DNA from: Desulfuromonas versatilis
GTDB lineage: Bacteria; Desulfobacterota; Desulfuromonadia; Desulfuromonadales; NIT-T3
DNA length: 64,000 nt
Assembly: GCF_019704135.1 (NCBI RefSeq)
Contig: NZ_AP024355.1
Coordinates: forward strand, 4,285,034-4,349,033
Direction: 5' to 3'
Shown here: one piece after another, positions 53,805 through 62,595 of the stretch
Layout of the letters: every line of letters begins with the position of its first letter
Numbering within the stretch: the first letter of the stretch is position 1
Position numbers and translations under genes: made by a program
Notes under the pieces: generated by a model
What the model was told of the DNA's origin: nothing
The model's database searches: none
What the model saw: the letters and a program-made list of their open reading frames with translations, nothing else

Positions 53805-56057
53805 ATGAAAAAGTCAACCCTAACCCTGCTGGCCCTGGCCGCGGCTCTGAGCTTTACGCTTTGGGGCTGCGGTAGCAACCGGGGCTCCGATTCCTCGTCC
53901 ACCCCAGCGACCGTAGCCATCGAAGATGCGGGAACCACCGGGAACTGTACCCTCTGCCACACGCTTGACGTTCACACCCAGATCAGCGGAATCGCCGGCC
54001 AGAATCCCGACCTTACCAACGGATTCGGCTCCCGGGTCACCCATGACTGCGAAGCCTGCCACGGCGGCGGGCAGTTCCACCATGGCGAAGGCCCCATCCC
54101 CTTCCCCGCTCCGAACGCCGAGCGCTGCGGTGAGTGTCACACGCAGACCAACCTCATTCTGGCTTCCAAGCACAATGCCGAGAATCCCGAAAACGTCGAG
54201 ATGCTTGCCGACGGCCATGACACCCGCTACTGCCAGCGCTGTCACACCGCCGAAGGCTCCATCGCCTTCAAGTCCGTGGTCGGCGACAAGGCCACCGTCA
54301 CCGCTGCCATCGTAGCCAACGGCGACCCCGTGGGCCCCGGCCAGGTGGAAGCTCTGGCCAACGTGGATGGCCAGGGCAACCCGGTTCTCCACGCCCCGGT
54401 CTGCGGCGCCTGCCACAACGCCCTGACCAAGCAGATGGTGACCGTCGATCCCGCCTGGGACCCCAACCAGAACGGCGTCTCCGACCAGTTCGACCTCTGC
54501 ACCAGCTGCCACAACTACCAGCTCAACGACGGCACCATGTTCGGCTCCGGCTCGGTTGACAGCGGTACCGCCCAGTTCTATCACGATACCGCTTGGTACC
54601 GCACCCTGCCGACCACCCACTACGACGACCCCAACACCCCTGCCGGCCAGGGTAACGAAGACCTGGCCGCCGTCCCGCCGGTCATCAACCAGATCGAAGG
54701 TTACGTCATTCGCATGAACTCGGCGAATCCCTGCTTCGACTGCCACGGCCACGAGCTCAAGACCAACACCCGTCCGCGGGCCGAAGGCGATGAGCGCGGC
54801 GCCCCGACCATCCACACCCAGTGGGCCAGCTCGGGCCACGCCGCCAAAGTCTTCGTCCAGAAGCGGGCCGCTGCCGCATCCTTCGATCCGGATACGGACG
54901 GCGACGGCATCCTGCACCCCGAGAACGCCCCCCGCAGCGCCGAGGTGGTCGACGCGGTCATGGCGGCCTACGGCTCCGACGGGTCGTCCAACGGCGGCTT
55001 CACCCACTATGACTGGGATGCCCAGAATCGCCAGTCCTGCCAGATGTGCCACACCGCAACCGGCTTCGTGAACTACGTCGCCGACCCGGCAGGCTACGAT
55101 GCCGCGGACAACGACTTCTCCCATCTCTCCGGATGGAGCGTCGACGCCGCTACCGGCACCGTGACCCCCTCGCCGCAGAACGAACTGCTCTACTGCTGGG
55201 GCTGCCACACCAGCGCCGAGTCCGGCGCGCTGCGCGTCCAGGGTGCCGTCACCGCCTCCTACACCGTTGGCGGCGAAGCGGTGGTCTTCCCCGACTCCGG
55301 CAGCTCCAACACCTGTATCGTCTGCCACAGCGGCCGCGGCAACAACGAGACCGTCTCCACCAGCAGCCGCTTCGCCGGCCACCACGCGCCCGCCGCTGCC
55401 ACCCTGTTCAGCGAGCTCACCCATGTGGGCGCCGAGTTCCCGGGCCTGAGCTACGCCAACAAGCCCTACTTCGCCCACGACAGCATCAGCGTCGACGGCG
55501 CCGGCCCTTGCGCCAGCTGCCACATGAGCGGCGACATGCCCAACCACGAATTCGCCGTGGTTGAAAAGAACGACAGCGGCGTCATCACCGGCATCGTCGC
55601 CGATGTCTGCGTCAGCTGCCACGACGGCGAACACGCCCTGTTCGTCGCCCAGGGTCAGGTCGGCCAGACCCTCGACATCTGGAACGGCACCGCCGCGGTA
55701 CCCACCGTGGTTACCCAGCAGATGGCCGATGATGCCGCCGCGGTTCTCGAGGAAGAGGCCGAGGAGTACCAGGAAGCCGGCCAGCTGCTGGTCGACCTGC
55801 TGGCCAACACCGTTGCCAACTACGCCGGCGTCGCCATCGACAACAGCAGCGTGGTGGAGAACGACCTGCGTGCCTTCCAGAACTCCAAGCTGCATGTCGA
55901 CGAAAAAGGCGGCTTCGCCCATAACCGCTACTACGTCAAGCGTCTGATCTTCGACTCCATCGACTACCTCGAAGACGGCAGCCTGGACGGGACCATCGCC
56001 GACTACACCGCGACCTACCCCGGCGCCGCCAACTGGCTGGGCGCAACCCGTCCGTAA
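53805..56057 (+). CDS. 12-heme c-type cytochrome lipoprotein
   Basis: The 750-residue protein has a lipobox (TLWGC, Cys ~23) and twelve CxxCH motifs: CTLCH, CEACH, CGECH, CQRCH, CGACH, CTSCH, CFDCH, CQMCH, CWGCH, CIVCH, CASCH, CVSCH. It resembles the lipoprotein at 57472 in its N-terminus (MKKSTLTLLALA), in SCQxCHTATG...YxADPAGYD, in YCWGCH and in the AHNRYYVKRLIFDSIDYL tail, so the two are paralogues. By analogy with OmcB/OmcC-type proteins it is the outer-face terminal reductase of the conduit. AAGGAGG precedes the ATG. Confidence 0.9.
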   Translation: MKKSTLTLLALAAALSFTLWGCGSNRGSDSSSTPATVAIEDAGTTGNCTLCHTLDVHTQISGIAGQNPDLTNGFGSRVTHDCEACHGGGQFHHGEGPIPFPAPNAERCGECHTQTNLILASKHNAENPENVEMLADGHDTRYCQRCHTAEGSIAFKSVVGDKATVTAAIVANGDPVGPGQVEALANVDGQGNPVLHAPVCGACHNALTKQMVTVDPAWDPNQNGVSDQFDLCTSCHNYQLNDGTMFGSGSVDSGTAQFYHDTAWYRTLPTTHYDDPNTPAGQGNEDLAAVPPVINQIEGYVIRMNSANPCFDCHGHELKTNTRPRAEGDERGAPTIHTQWASSGHAAKVFVQKRAAAASFDPDTDGDGILHPENAPRSAEVVDAVMAAYGSDGSSNGGFTHYDWDAQNRQSCQMCHTATGFVNYVADPAGYDAADNDFSHLSGWSVDAATGTVTPSPQNELLYCWGCHTSAESGALRVQGAVTASYTVGGEAVVFPDSGSSNTCIVCHSGRGNNETVSTSSRFAGHHAPAAATLFSELTHVGAEFPGLSYANKPYFAHDSISVDGAGPCASCHMSGDMPNHEFAVVEKNDSGVITGIVADVCVSCHDGEHALFVAQGQVGQTLDIWNGTAAVPTVVTQQMADDAAAVLEEEAEEYQEAGQLLVDLLANTVANYAGVAIDNSSVVENDLRAFQNSKLHVDEKGGFAHNRYYVKRLIFDSIDYLEDGSLDGTIADYTATYPGAANWLGATRP

Positions 56058-56110
56058 TCATCAACCTCAACCTGCAACAGCCCCCGCTCCGGCGGGGGCT
56101 CGGTTCAGAA

Positions 56111-56140
56111 AAGGCCGCCCCCATCGGGCGGCCTTTTTTT
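56111..56140 (+). terminator. Rho-independent terminator after the 12-heme gene
   Basis: AAGGCCGCCC, CCATC, GGGCGGCC, then seven T. A further hairpin (GCCCCCGC/GCGGGGGC) lies just upstream at 56080-56099. This ends the first transcription unit, so the second half of the cluster needs its own promoter. Confidence 0.9.
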
Positions 56141-56418
56141 GTCCGGAATACGGATTTTTTCAATTTCCGTGTTTTCACGGCCCGCCGAGGGGTCTGCCAA
56201 ACGTTGCTGACTCCCGAATAAAACACAATGGTTTAAAAGACTTACCTGCGACTGCCCAGCCCTGCGAATTTCCCAATTGACAACGGCCACGTTTTCCATT
56301 ATCTAGCGTTTACCGATAAAGCTCATCACTCTGTACCGACCATCTGCCCACGCAGTCCCCCAGCCCGATTCCCTACCTCACCCATAAACTTCTAATCTTT
56401 TCCCCTCTTGGTCGCAGT
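56141..56418. other. Noncoding stretch between the two cytochrome units
   Basis: No gene or repeat is supported here. It ends at the single activator dyad of the second unit. Confidence 0.45.
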
Positions 56419-56434
56419 TGTCAAGAAAGCGACA
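56419..56434 (+). promoter_or_regulatory. Upstream activator site of the second cytochrome unit
   Basis: TGTCAAGAAAGCGACA, an exact TGTC-N8-GACA dyad. It shares the TGTCAAG and CGAC bases with the site at 51397 and is also ~129 bp upstream of its -24 element. Confidence 0.6.
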
Positions 56435-56553
56435 CCGCGAAAAAACGGCGCCCAGGTGTTTTTTTGACGTACCCCCCCGGAGTTTAGGCATTTTTCGGTC
56501 TTTTTCCCGCCCAGAAATCCAGGTTTTTCCACTCTTCGCCTCCCCACCAAAGT

Positions 56554-56570
56554 TGGTATCTTATTTGCTA
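56554..56570 (+). promoter_or_regulatory. Sigma-54 promoter of the second cytochrome unit
   Basis: TGGTATCTTATTTGCTA has GG at 56555-56556 and GC at 56567-56568, again with 10 bp between. Only the GG, GC, flanking TTGCTA and spacing are shared with the first promoter, so this is functional rather than copied similarity. The start lies ~33 nt before the ATG at 56613. Confidence 0.65.
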
Positions 56571-56612
56571 CGATGGCCTCAGCCTAATTAACTGTCGGGG
56601 ACGGGTTCGTCT

Positions 56613-57431
56613 ATGAAGAAAAATCTGCTTGCCGCGCTGGCGGCCGTCGCGATGCTGGGAGCCGGGCCCGCCCTGGCGGCCCAGTTCGACCACGCCACGC
56701 ACAACACCTACCTCGACCCGGTCGACTGCGCCACCTGCCACGTGGCCGGTGCGCCCAGCATCAGCCCGGACCAGAAAGTCTGCCTGGAATGCCACGAGCA
56801 GGGCTTCGTCGACGAGGTCAGCTTTCCCGGCCTGAAGACCCACGGGGTCACCTGGCCGCTGACCCACCGCCCCTTCGCCAAGGGCAACACCTATGACTGC
56901 GCGGCCTGCCATCAGCAGTCCGACTGCCTGGAGTGCCACAAGTCGGGTTTCGCCGACGAGCAGGGCTCCTTTTCCAACAGCATGCTCAACGTGCACCGCA
57001 GCGACTTCCACGTCACCCATCCGCTGGCGGCGCGCACCGAACCGCAGCTGTGCTCGAGCTGCCACGAGCCGAGCTTCTGCAGCGACTGTCACGACAACTT
57101 CAACCGCAACGACCTGGCCCTGGCCTCGCATCGTCGCGGCTTCACCGACGGCACCCTGGACGGCGCCCACGCCGGGTTCGACGACAGCCAGTGCCAGACC
57201 TGCCACCCCAACTCGGTGCTGCCCACCCACCAGTGGTCGGGCCAGCACGCCCGCGAGGCGCGCAAGAACCTGGCCACCTGCCAGAGCTGCCACCCCGAGG
57301 GGGATATCTGTCTCAAATGTCACAGCGCCCGCAGCGGGTTGATGGTCAACCCCCACCCGGGTGACTGGGATGAGTTCAAGGGCCGGCTGGATCGCGCCAG
57401 CGGCGGCAAAACCTGTCGGAAGTGTCACTGA
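56613..57431 (+). CDS. Periplasmic ten-heme c-type cytochrome, copy 2
   Basis: This is the 272-residue near-duplicate of the gene at 52904, with the same ten CxxCH motifs (the last is CRKCH). Only its first few codons (MKKNLL instead of MNRILL) and the final ~23 codons differ noticeably. No strong ribosome site is visible before the ATG. It is followed by a diverged ten-heme lipoprotein rather than by a porin, so it may pair with the porin of the first unit or with one elsewhere. Confidence 0.92.
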   Translation: MKKNLLAALAAVAMLGAGPALAAQFDHATHNTYLDPVDCATCHVAGAPSISPDQKVCLECHEQGFVDEVSFPGLKTHGVTWPLTHRPFAKGNTYDCAACHQQSDCLECHKSGFADEQGSFSNSMLNVHRSDFHVTHPLAARTEPQLCSSCHEPSFCSDCHDNFNRNDLALASHRRGFTDGTLDGAHAGFDDSQCQTCHPNSVLPTHQWSGQHAREARKNLATCQSCHPEGDICLKCHSARSGLMVNPHPGDWDEFKGRLDRASGGKTCRKCH

Positions 57432-57471
57432 CCGACTCTCCAGCGCACAACCACACCTGAAGGAGGCAACA

Positions 57472-59226
57472 ATGAAAAAATCAACCTTGACCCTGCTGGC
57501 CCTGGCCACCGCCCTGAGCCTCTCGCTCTCGGGCTGCGGCAGCAACCGGGGCTCCGGGGGCGATCAGACCGCTCAGGCCGGCGGCGACGGCATCACCGGC
57601 GCCCAGACCCTCGGCATCGAAAACTGTGCGACCTGCCACAACCAGGGCACCAGCGTGACCGCCGACTGGATGGCCAGCCGCCACGCCAACGGCAACGCCG
57701 TGCCCGACACCGACAACCCCACCTGCACCGTCTGCCACGATCAGCTCAGCGACGGCCTGCAGATGAGCCTCGCCTTCGCCGGGCAGGCCGAGCGCGGCGT
57801 GGTCGGCTGCGAGTCCTGCCACGGCGGCGGCCAACTCCATCGGGGCATCGGCCCCCTGCCCTTCCCGGTTCCGGGTCCCGAGCAGTGCGGCCAGTGCCAC
57901 GGCGTCGACCAGGCACTGTTCCACGGCACCCGCGCCGAGCGGCTGATCAACGACACCCACTTCGACAACCCGGCCACCGCCGACATCGAGGGCTTCGTGG
58001 TGAAGACCGCCGAGCAGCAGGGCTGTCAGGTCTGCCATTTCAACGGCCACAACCCGACCCTGGAGATCAATGACGCCTGGGCCCGCTCGGCCCATGGCGG
58101 TCACCTGCTGAGCATCAAGGACGCCGCCGCCACGGTGGACGAGCGCCTCGCCGCGGCGGTCACCGACGCCGACGCCCCGGGCTGGGTCCACTACAACTGG
58201 GACCAGACCACCGGCACCGGCAACCGCGCCTCCTGTCAGCGCTGCCACACCGCCACCGGCATCGCCAACTACCTGACCGACCCGGCAGGCTATGACCCGG
58301 CCAACAACGACTTCTCGCACCTGGCCGACTGGACCCCCGGCACCGGTTCGCCCCAGAACGAGATGCTCTACTGCTGGGGTTGCCACGCCGACAGCAAGGG
58401 CTCGCTGCGCGACCCCGGCGCCATCACCGCCGACTACACCGGCGCCAGCTTCACCTACCCCGACGTTGCCGAGTCCAACGTCTGCATGGCCTGCCACACC
58501 GGCCGTGAAAGCGGCGGCAGCATCGCCGCCCGGGCCGCCAACCCGGCGACCGACTGGAGCAACCTCAGCTTCATCAACTCGCACTACCTGACCGCCGGCG
58601 GCACCATTTTCTCCGCCAGCGGCTACCACTACGCCGGCCGCGAATACCAGACCCCCTCCAACCTGCATGCCGGCATCGGCACCGCCGGTTCGGCAGGCAC
58701 CTCGGCTGACGACAACGGCCCCTGCGTCAAGTGCCACATGAGCAGCGCCGGAGCCGGGCAGAGCCACAGCTTCGCCGTGGTCACCAAGGATGCTGCCGAC
58801 CTGGTGACGGCCATCAACCCCGACTTCTGCAACGCCTGCCACGTCGGGGCCCTGGCCCTGGCCGCCGGCGACCTGAACAGCCTGCGTGACGGTTTCGATG
58901 CCGCCCTCGATGCTCTCGAGGCCCAGCTGGCCGCCAAGGGGTTTGTCTTCCAGCCCAACCACCCCTACTTCGCGACCAAGAACTGGGGCGACGCCGCCAC
59001 CGGTCCCAACAACATGGGCGCGGCCTTCAACTTCAACCTGCTGGCTCACGATCCGGGCGCCTATGCCCACAACGTGCGCTACGCCGACCGGCTGATCTGG
59101 GACTCCATCGACTGGCTGGACGACAACCTGCTTAACAACTCTACGGTCGCGGCGATCAATGCTCTCGGCCTGCCCGTGGCAACCCGTGATGCCGCGGTGG
59201 CCTGGATCGGACTGAGCCGCCCGTAA
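57472..59226 (+). CDS. Ten-heme c-type cytochrome lipoprotein
   Basis: The 584-residue protein starts MKKSTLTLLALATALS with lipobox SLSGC. Ten CxxCH motifs: CATCH, CTVCH, CESCH, CGQCH, CQVCH, CQRCH, CWGCH, CMACH, CVKCH, CNACH. It is a shorter, diverged paralogue of the 12-heme lipoprotein. AAGGAGG precedes the ATG at 57472; the frame extends upstream into the previous gene without homology. Probably an outer-surface electron carrier. Confidence 0.9.
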   Translation: MKKSTLTLLALATALSLSLSGCGSNRGSGGDQTAQAGGDGITGAQTLGIENCATCHNQGTSVTADWMASRHANGNAVPDTDNPTCTVCHDQLSDGLQMSLAFAGQAERGVVGCESCHGGGQLHRGIGPLPFPVPGPEQCGQCHGVDQALFHGTRAERLINDTHFDNPATADIEGFVVKTAEQQGCQVCHFNGHNPTLEINDAWARSAHGGHLLSIKDAAATVDERLAAAVTDADAPGWVHYNWDQTTGTGNRASCQRCHTATGIANYLTDPAGYDPANNDFSHLADWTPGTGSPQNEMLYCWGCHADSKGSLRDPGAITADYTGASFTYPDVAESNVCMACHTGRESGGSIAARAANPATDWSNLSFINSHYLTAGGTIFSASGYHYAGREYQTPSNLHAGIGTAGSAGTSADDNGPCVKCHMSSAGAGQSHSFAVVTKDAADLVTAINPDFCNACHVGALALAAGDLNSLRDGFDAALDALEAQLAAKGFVFQPNHPYFATKNWGDAATGPNNMGAAFNFNLLAHDPGAYAHNVRYADRLIWDSIDWLDDNLLNNSTVAAINALGLPVATRDAAVAWIGLSRP

Positions 59227-59237
59227 ACGTAAACTTC

Positions 59238-59270
59238 GGATCGGCGATCTCATTGGGAGATCGCCGATCC
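59238..59270 (+). other. Intercistronic hairpin without U-run
   Basis: GGATCGGCGATCTC, loop ATTG, GGAGATCGCCGATCC: a long near-perfect stem between the ten-heme lipoprotein and the OmcA/MtrC-family gene. No T-run follows, so it more likely moderates or protects mRNA than terminates. Confidence 0.5.
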
Positions 59271-59340
59271 CCAGCCCACGCAGTTGCATGCGCCGGCACG
59301 GGCCGGTCGCACAAAGACCACTCTAAAGGGAGAAAGTAAT

Positions 59341-61674
59341 ATGAAAAGGTGGAACGTAGGAGCAAAACTGCTTCTGGTCGCGATGCTCACCGCGACCCTC
59401 GGCCTGGCCGGGTGCGGTGACGACGGCTCTCAGGGCCCTGTCGGCCTTCAGGGCGCTGCCGGCGCTGACGGCGCTGACGGCGCTGCCGGCGCCCCGGGCA
59501 CCACGATTGTCGACGCCAGCCTGCAGACCCCGGAAACCCTCGCCGCGCTGACCCCGACCGCCGAAGTCACCGGAGTCACCATCAACAGCCCGCCCGTGGT
59601 TTCCTTCACCGTGAAGGACGCCAACGGCCGCGGCATCGCCGGCCTGGGCGCCATCCGCGACGGCGGCGTCTCGCGCCTGATCCGCATCAACATCGCCAAG
59701 CTGGTCCCCGGCGCGGCCGGCAGCCCCGACAGCTGGGTCAACTACATCCGCAGCGGTTCCGGCTCCCCCACCACTGAAAACAACGGCACCCTGGTCGACA
59801 ACGGCGACGGCAGCTACGTCTACACCTTCTCCACCGACGTTACCGCGGTGGCCGCCGTCCCCTACGAGCCGACCCTGACCCACCGGGTGGCCGCGCAGAT
59901 CGGCGATGGCGCCGTGGCGCTGCCGGCGATGAACATGACCTTCGACTTCGTCCCCGCCGGGGGCATCGTCGCCCAGCGTGACATCGCCATGACCACCTCC
60001 TGCAACGAGTGCCACGGCAAGCTGACCGTGCACGGCCGTCGCTTCGAGGTCAAATACTGCGTCACATGCCACAACCCCGACCTGACTGCAGGCGCGGGCG
60101 ACATGACCACCATGGTCCACAAAATCCACATGGGCGCCTACCTGGCCAACGGCTACAGCCTCGGCGGCCACGACTACTCCGGCGTGGTCTACCCGATGAA
60201 CACCTTTTCCAGCGCCGAAGGCCTGAAGAACTGCGCCAAGTGCCACAGCGGCGCCGACGCAGCCACTCCCCAGGGCGACAACTGGAAAACCCGCCCCAGC
60301 CGGGTGGCCTGCGGCTCCTGCCATGACGCCATCGACTTCGCCGCCGGCACCGGCCACCTGGCCCAGACCAACGACAGTTCCTGCGCCAGCTGCCATGTCG
60401 GCACCGGCAGCAGCATCGACATCGAGATCGCCCACCGCACCGTGGTCTCCACCGAAAACAACCCCGAGGTTCCGGCCTGGGCCAAGATCCTCCAGTACGA
60501 AATCGCCAGCGTGAGCCTGGCCGACACCGCCACCGCCAACCAGAAGCAGGCCACCGTCCGCTTCCGCGTTCTGGCCAAGCAGCTCTCCACCGACACCTTC
60601 GCGCCGGTGAACCTGAACAACCTGGCCTCGGTGGGCGCCACCGCCCAGAACCTGAGCTTCCGCCTGATCTGGGCCGCTCCCCAGGCCGCTCCCGCCGATG
60701 TCCTGGACGGGCCCGCAATTGCCGCTCCGGCCGACTGGAACAACGCCTTCGGCGCCGGCCGCAGCTACTTTGACGGCGCTGTCGACACCACCCTGGATGC
60801 CTTCGACCAGCCGGTCAGCGTCAACCTCAGCACCGTTCTGGCCGGCCTGACCCAGGATGCCGAGGGCTACTACACCGCAAACCTCAACTACAACCTCTCG
60901 GCCCAGGCCTTTGCCGCTGTCAACGCCTCGTCCATGCGCGCCATCGGCCTGGAAGGCGGCCTGACCATGACCAACCCCAACACCGGCGCCGGCGTGCTGA
61001 TCCTCGGCAAGTCGCTGATCGTTGGTGAAGGAAGCAGCGTCGCCAACGGCGAAACCACCAACACTGCCCGCCGCCAGGTGGTCAACATGGATCGCTGCAA
61101 CGCCTGCCACGAGTGGCTCGGCTTCCATGGCTCCCAAGCCCGCAACAACAATCCTGACTACTGCGTGGCCTGCCACAACGCCGAAATCACCAACAGCGGC
61201 CGCGGCACCGCCAACGGCGTCACCTACGGCGAGTTCTCCAACAACCTCAAGGACATGGTCCACGCCATTCACGGCGCAGAAAAACGCACCCTGCCCTTCG
61301 ACTTCGTCCGCGGCAACATCTCCGCCACCACCGGCGGCCAGGGTGTCCACCTGTTCGGCGAAGTCGATTTCCTGGGACGCGCCGCGGATTGCTCGGCCTG
61401 CCACGATCCGGGCACCTTCCTGCCCGAGGCGGTCCCGGCCAACGCCATCTGGAGCACCCTCCAGGCAGCGCCGACCACCGCGGTCACCAACTTCGTGCCG
61501 GAAGCCAACCTGCGCATGGCGCCGATCTCCTCGGCCTGCTTCGCCTGCCATGACAGCGCCGCCGCGGAGAACCACATGGCTGCCAACGTGGCCTTCACCC
61601 GCAACGGCCCGACCGAGACCTGCGTAACCTGCCACGGCGAAGGTCGCAGTGCCGATGTTCAGGAAGTGCATTAA
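59341..61674 (+). CDS. OmcA/MtrC-family decaheme c-type cytochrome lipoprotein
   Basis: The 777-residue protein has lipobox LGLAGC, then a short collagen-like run (GPVGLQGAAGADGADGAAGAPG pattern), a beta domain, and two pentaheme groups: CNECH, CVTCH, CAKCH, CGSCH, CASCH (~220-365) and CNACH, CVACH, CSACH, CFACH, CVTCH (~585-770). The first and sixth motifs start pentaheme blocks of the OmcA/MtrC type, with HGRRFEVKYCVTCHNPD and HGSQARNNNPDYCVACHN. It is the likely terminal surface reductase of the cluster. AAAGGGAG precedes the ATG at 59341. Confidence 0.92.
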   Translation: MKRWNVGAKLLLVAMLTATLGLAGCGDDGSQGPVGLQGAAGADGADGAAGAPGTTIVDASLQTPETLAALTPTAEVTGVTINSPPVVSFTVKDANGRGIAGLGAIRDGGVSRLIRINIAKLVPGAAGSPDSWVNYIRSGSGSPTTENNGTLVDNGDGSYVYTFSTDVTAVAAVPYEPTLTHRVAAQIGDGAVALPAMNMTFDFVPAGGIVAQRDIAMTTSCNECHGKLTVHGRRFEVKYCVTCHNPDLTAGAGDMTTMVHKIHMGAYLANGYSLGGHDYSGVVYPMNTFSSAEGLKNCAKCHSGADAATPQGDNWKTRPSRVACGSCHDAIDFAAGTGHLAQTNDSSCASCHVGTGSSIDIEIAHRTVVSTENNPEVPAWAKILQYEIASVSLADTATANQKQATVRFRVLAKQLSTDTFAPVNLNNLASVGATAQNLSFRLIWAAPQAAPADVLDGPAIAAPADWNNAFGAGRSYFDGAVDTTLDAFDQPVSVNLSTVLAGLTQDAEGYYTANLNYNLSAQAFAAVNASSMRAIGLEGGLTMTNPNTGAGVLILGKSLIVGEGSSVANGETTNTARRQVVNMDRCNACHEWLGFHGSQARNNNPDYCVACHNAEITNSGRGTANGVTYGEFSNNLKDMVHAIHGAEKRTLPFDFVRGNISATTGGQGVHLFGEVDFLGRAADCSACHDPGTFLPEAVPANAIWSTLQAAPTTAVTNFVPEANLRMAPISSACFACHDSAAAENHMAANVAFTRNGPTETCVTCHGEGRSADVQEVH

Positions 61675-61737
61675 GCGTACAGCTGATTAACCCCTTGCCC
61701 TGGAGCCGGCAGTATCCGGCCGGCTCCAGGCTCAGAC

Positions 61738-61780
61738 AACAAGAAGCCCGCCTCTTCCCGAGGCGGGCTTCTTGTCTTTT
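61738..61780 (+). terminator. Terminator closing the cytochrome cluster
   Basis: CAAGAAGCCCGCCTC, TTCCC, GAGGCGGGCTTCTTG then TCTTTT. Another hairpin (GGAGCCGGC/GCCGGCTCC) precedes it at 61701-61727. Confidence 0.85.
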
Positions 61781-61814
61781 CGGCCGGGTTGTCAGAAAAC
61801 CGGCACCTGCCCCC

Positions 61815-62198
61815 TTACCCCTGGCGCACCACCTCCACCAGGTAGCCGTCGGGGTCGGCGATGAAATAGAAGCGCGCCTCGCCCCCGGCGAGGCCCTTCA
61901 GGGGCTTTGGGTGCAGGCCCATCTCGCTGTGCAGCTTGTGGGAGCCCTCGAGGTCCCGCACTCCCACCGCCAGGTGGGAATAGCCGTTACCCATCACGTA
62001 GGGCTCCTTCTGCTCGTAGTTGTAGGTCAGTTCCAGCTCGAAGTTTCCGCCCTGGGCCCGCAGGTAGCACAGGGTGAACTGGTGTTCGGGAAAATCGAGC
62101 CTTCTGGCCACCTCGAAGCCGAAGGCCCTGGTGTAAAACTCCAGGGATTTTTCCAGGTCGAGAACGCGGATGCAGCTGTGGATCATCTGGTATTCCAT
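61815..62198 (-). CDS. gloA: Lactoylglutathione lyase (glyoxalase I)
   Basis: The 127-residue glyoxalase fold converts the hemithioacetal of methylglyoxal and glutathione. Metal ligands fit the family: His6 (MIHSCIRVLDLEKSLEFY), Glu in NFELELTYN, His in YSHLAVGV and Glu in GYLVEVV. GGAGGAGATAG precedes the ATG. It converges with the cytochrome cluster. Confidence 0.93.
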   Translation of the reverse strand: MEYQMIHSCIRVLDLEKSLEFYTRAFGFEVARRLDFPEHQFTLCYLRAQGGNFELELTYNYEQKEPYVMGNGYSHLAVGVRDLEGSHKLHSEMGLHPKPLKGLAGGEARFYFIADPDGYLVEVVRQG

Positions 62199-62331
62199 CT
62201 ATCTCCTCCGTTTTGAAGCGGCCGGGGAAGGCGCCGCCTGCTGGCGGCGGCCCGGCCGTGGTGTAGTATAATTGGGATATCGGAAGGATAGCAGACGGGC
62301 AGGTCTGTGGCATTGAAAAAGGAGTGACCCC

Positions 62332-62553
62332 ATGACACGGCTCGATTACCAGAACATTTGCAGCGCAGTCACCGGCGGCGAGGAAAAACAGCTGTTGAAC
62401 AGCCGCTCGCACCAGGTCGGCCGTATCCTGCCCTGCCATTCGGATTATTTCAACGTCGAGGTCAACGACGGCTGGCAGGTCTGGTCGATGCAGGAATGCG
62501 AAGAGCACGGCGCCCCGGCAGCGACTGTCGGCCGCGGCGAATTTCAGATCTGA
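62332..62553 (+). CDS. Small conserved-pattern protein, paralogue of the 50.7 kb gene
   Basis: The 73-residue protein shares the spaced pattern of the gene at 50709 (C..A...GEE..LLNSRSHQVGRILPC...YFNVEV.....VW....CEE). AAAAAGGAG precedes the ATG. TATAATTG at ~62267-62274 gives the same -10-like octamer as in the paralogue. No domain recognised. Confidence 0.65.
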   Translation: MTRLDYQNICSAVTGGEEKQLLNSRSHQVGRILPCHSDYFNVEVNDGWQVWSMQECEEHGAPAATVGRGEFQI

Positions 62554-62595
62554 GGTGAAGCCAGGCCGCTTGCCGCGAGGGGAACGGCCCGTTTA

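Noticed and set aside
53820-55922. A 700-codon open frame on the minus strand across the 12-heme gene
   Set aside because: The plus-strand protein has twelve CxxCH motifs and a lipobox; the minus frame has no recognisable features.
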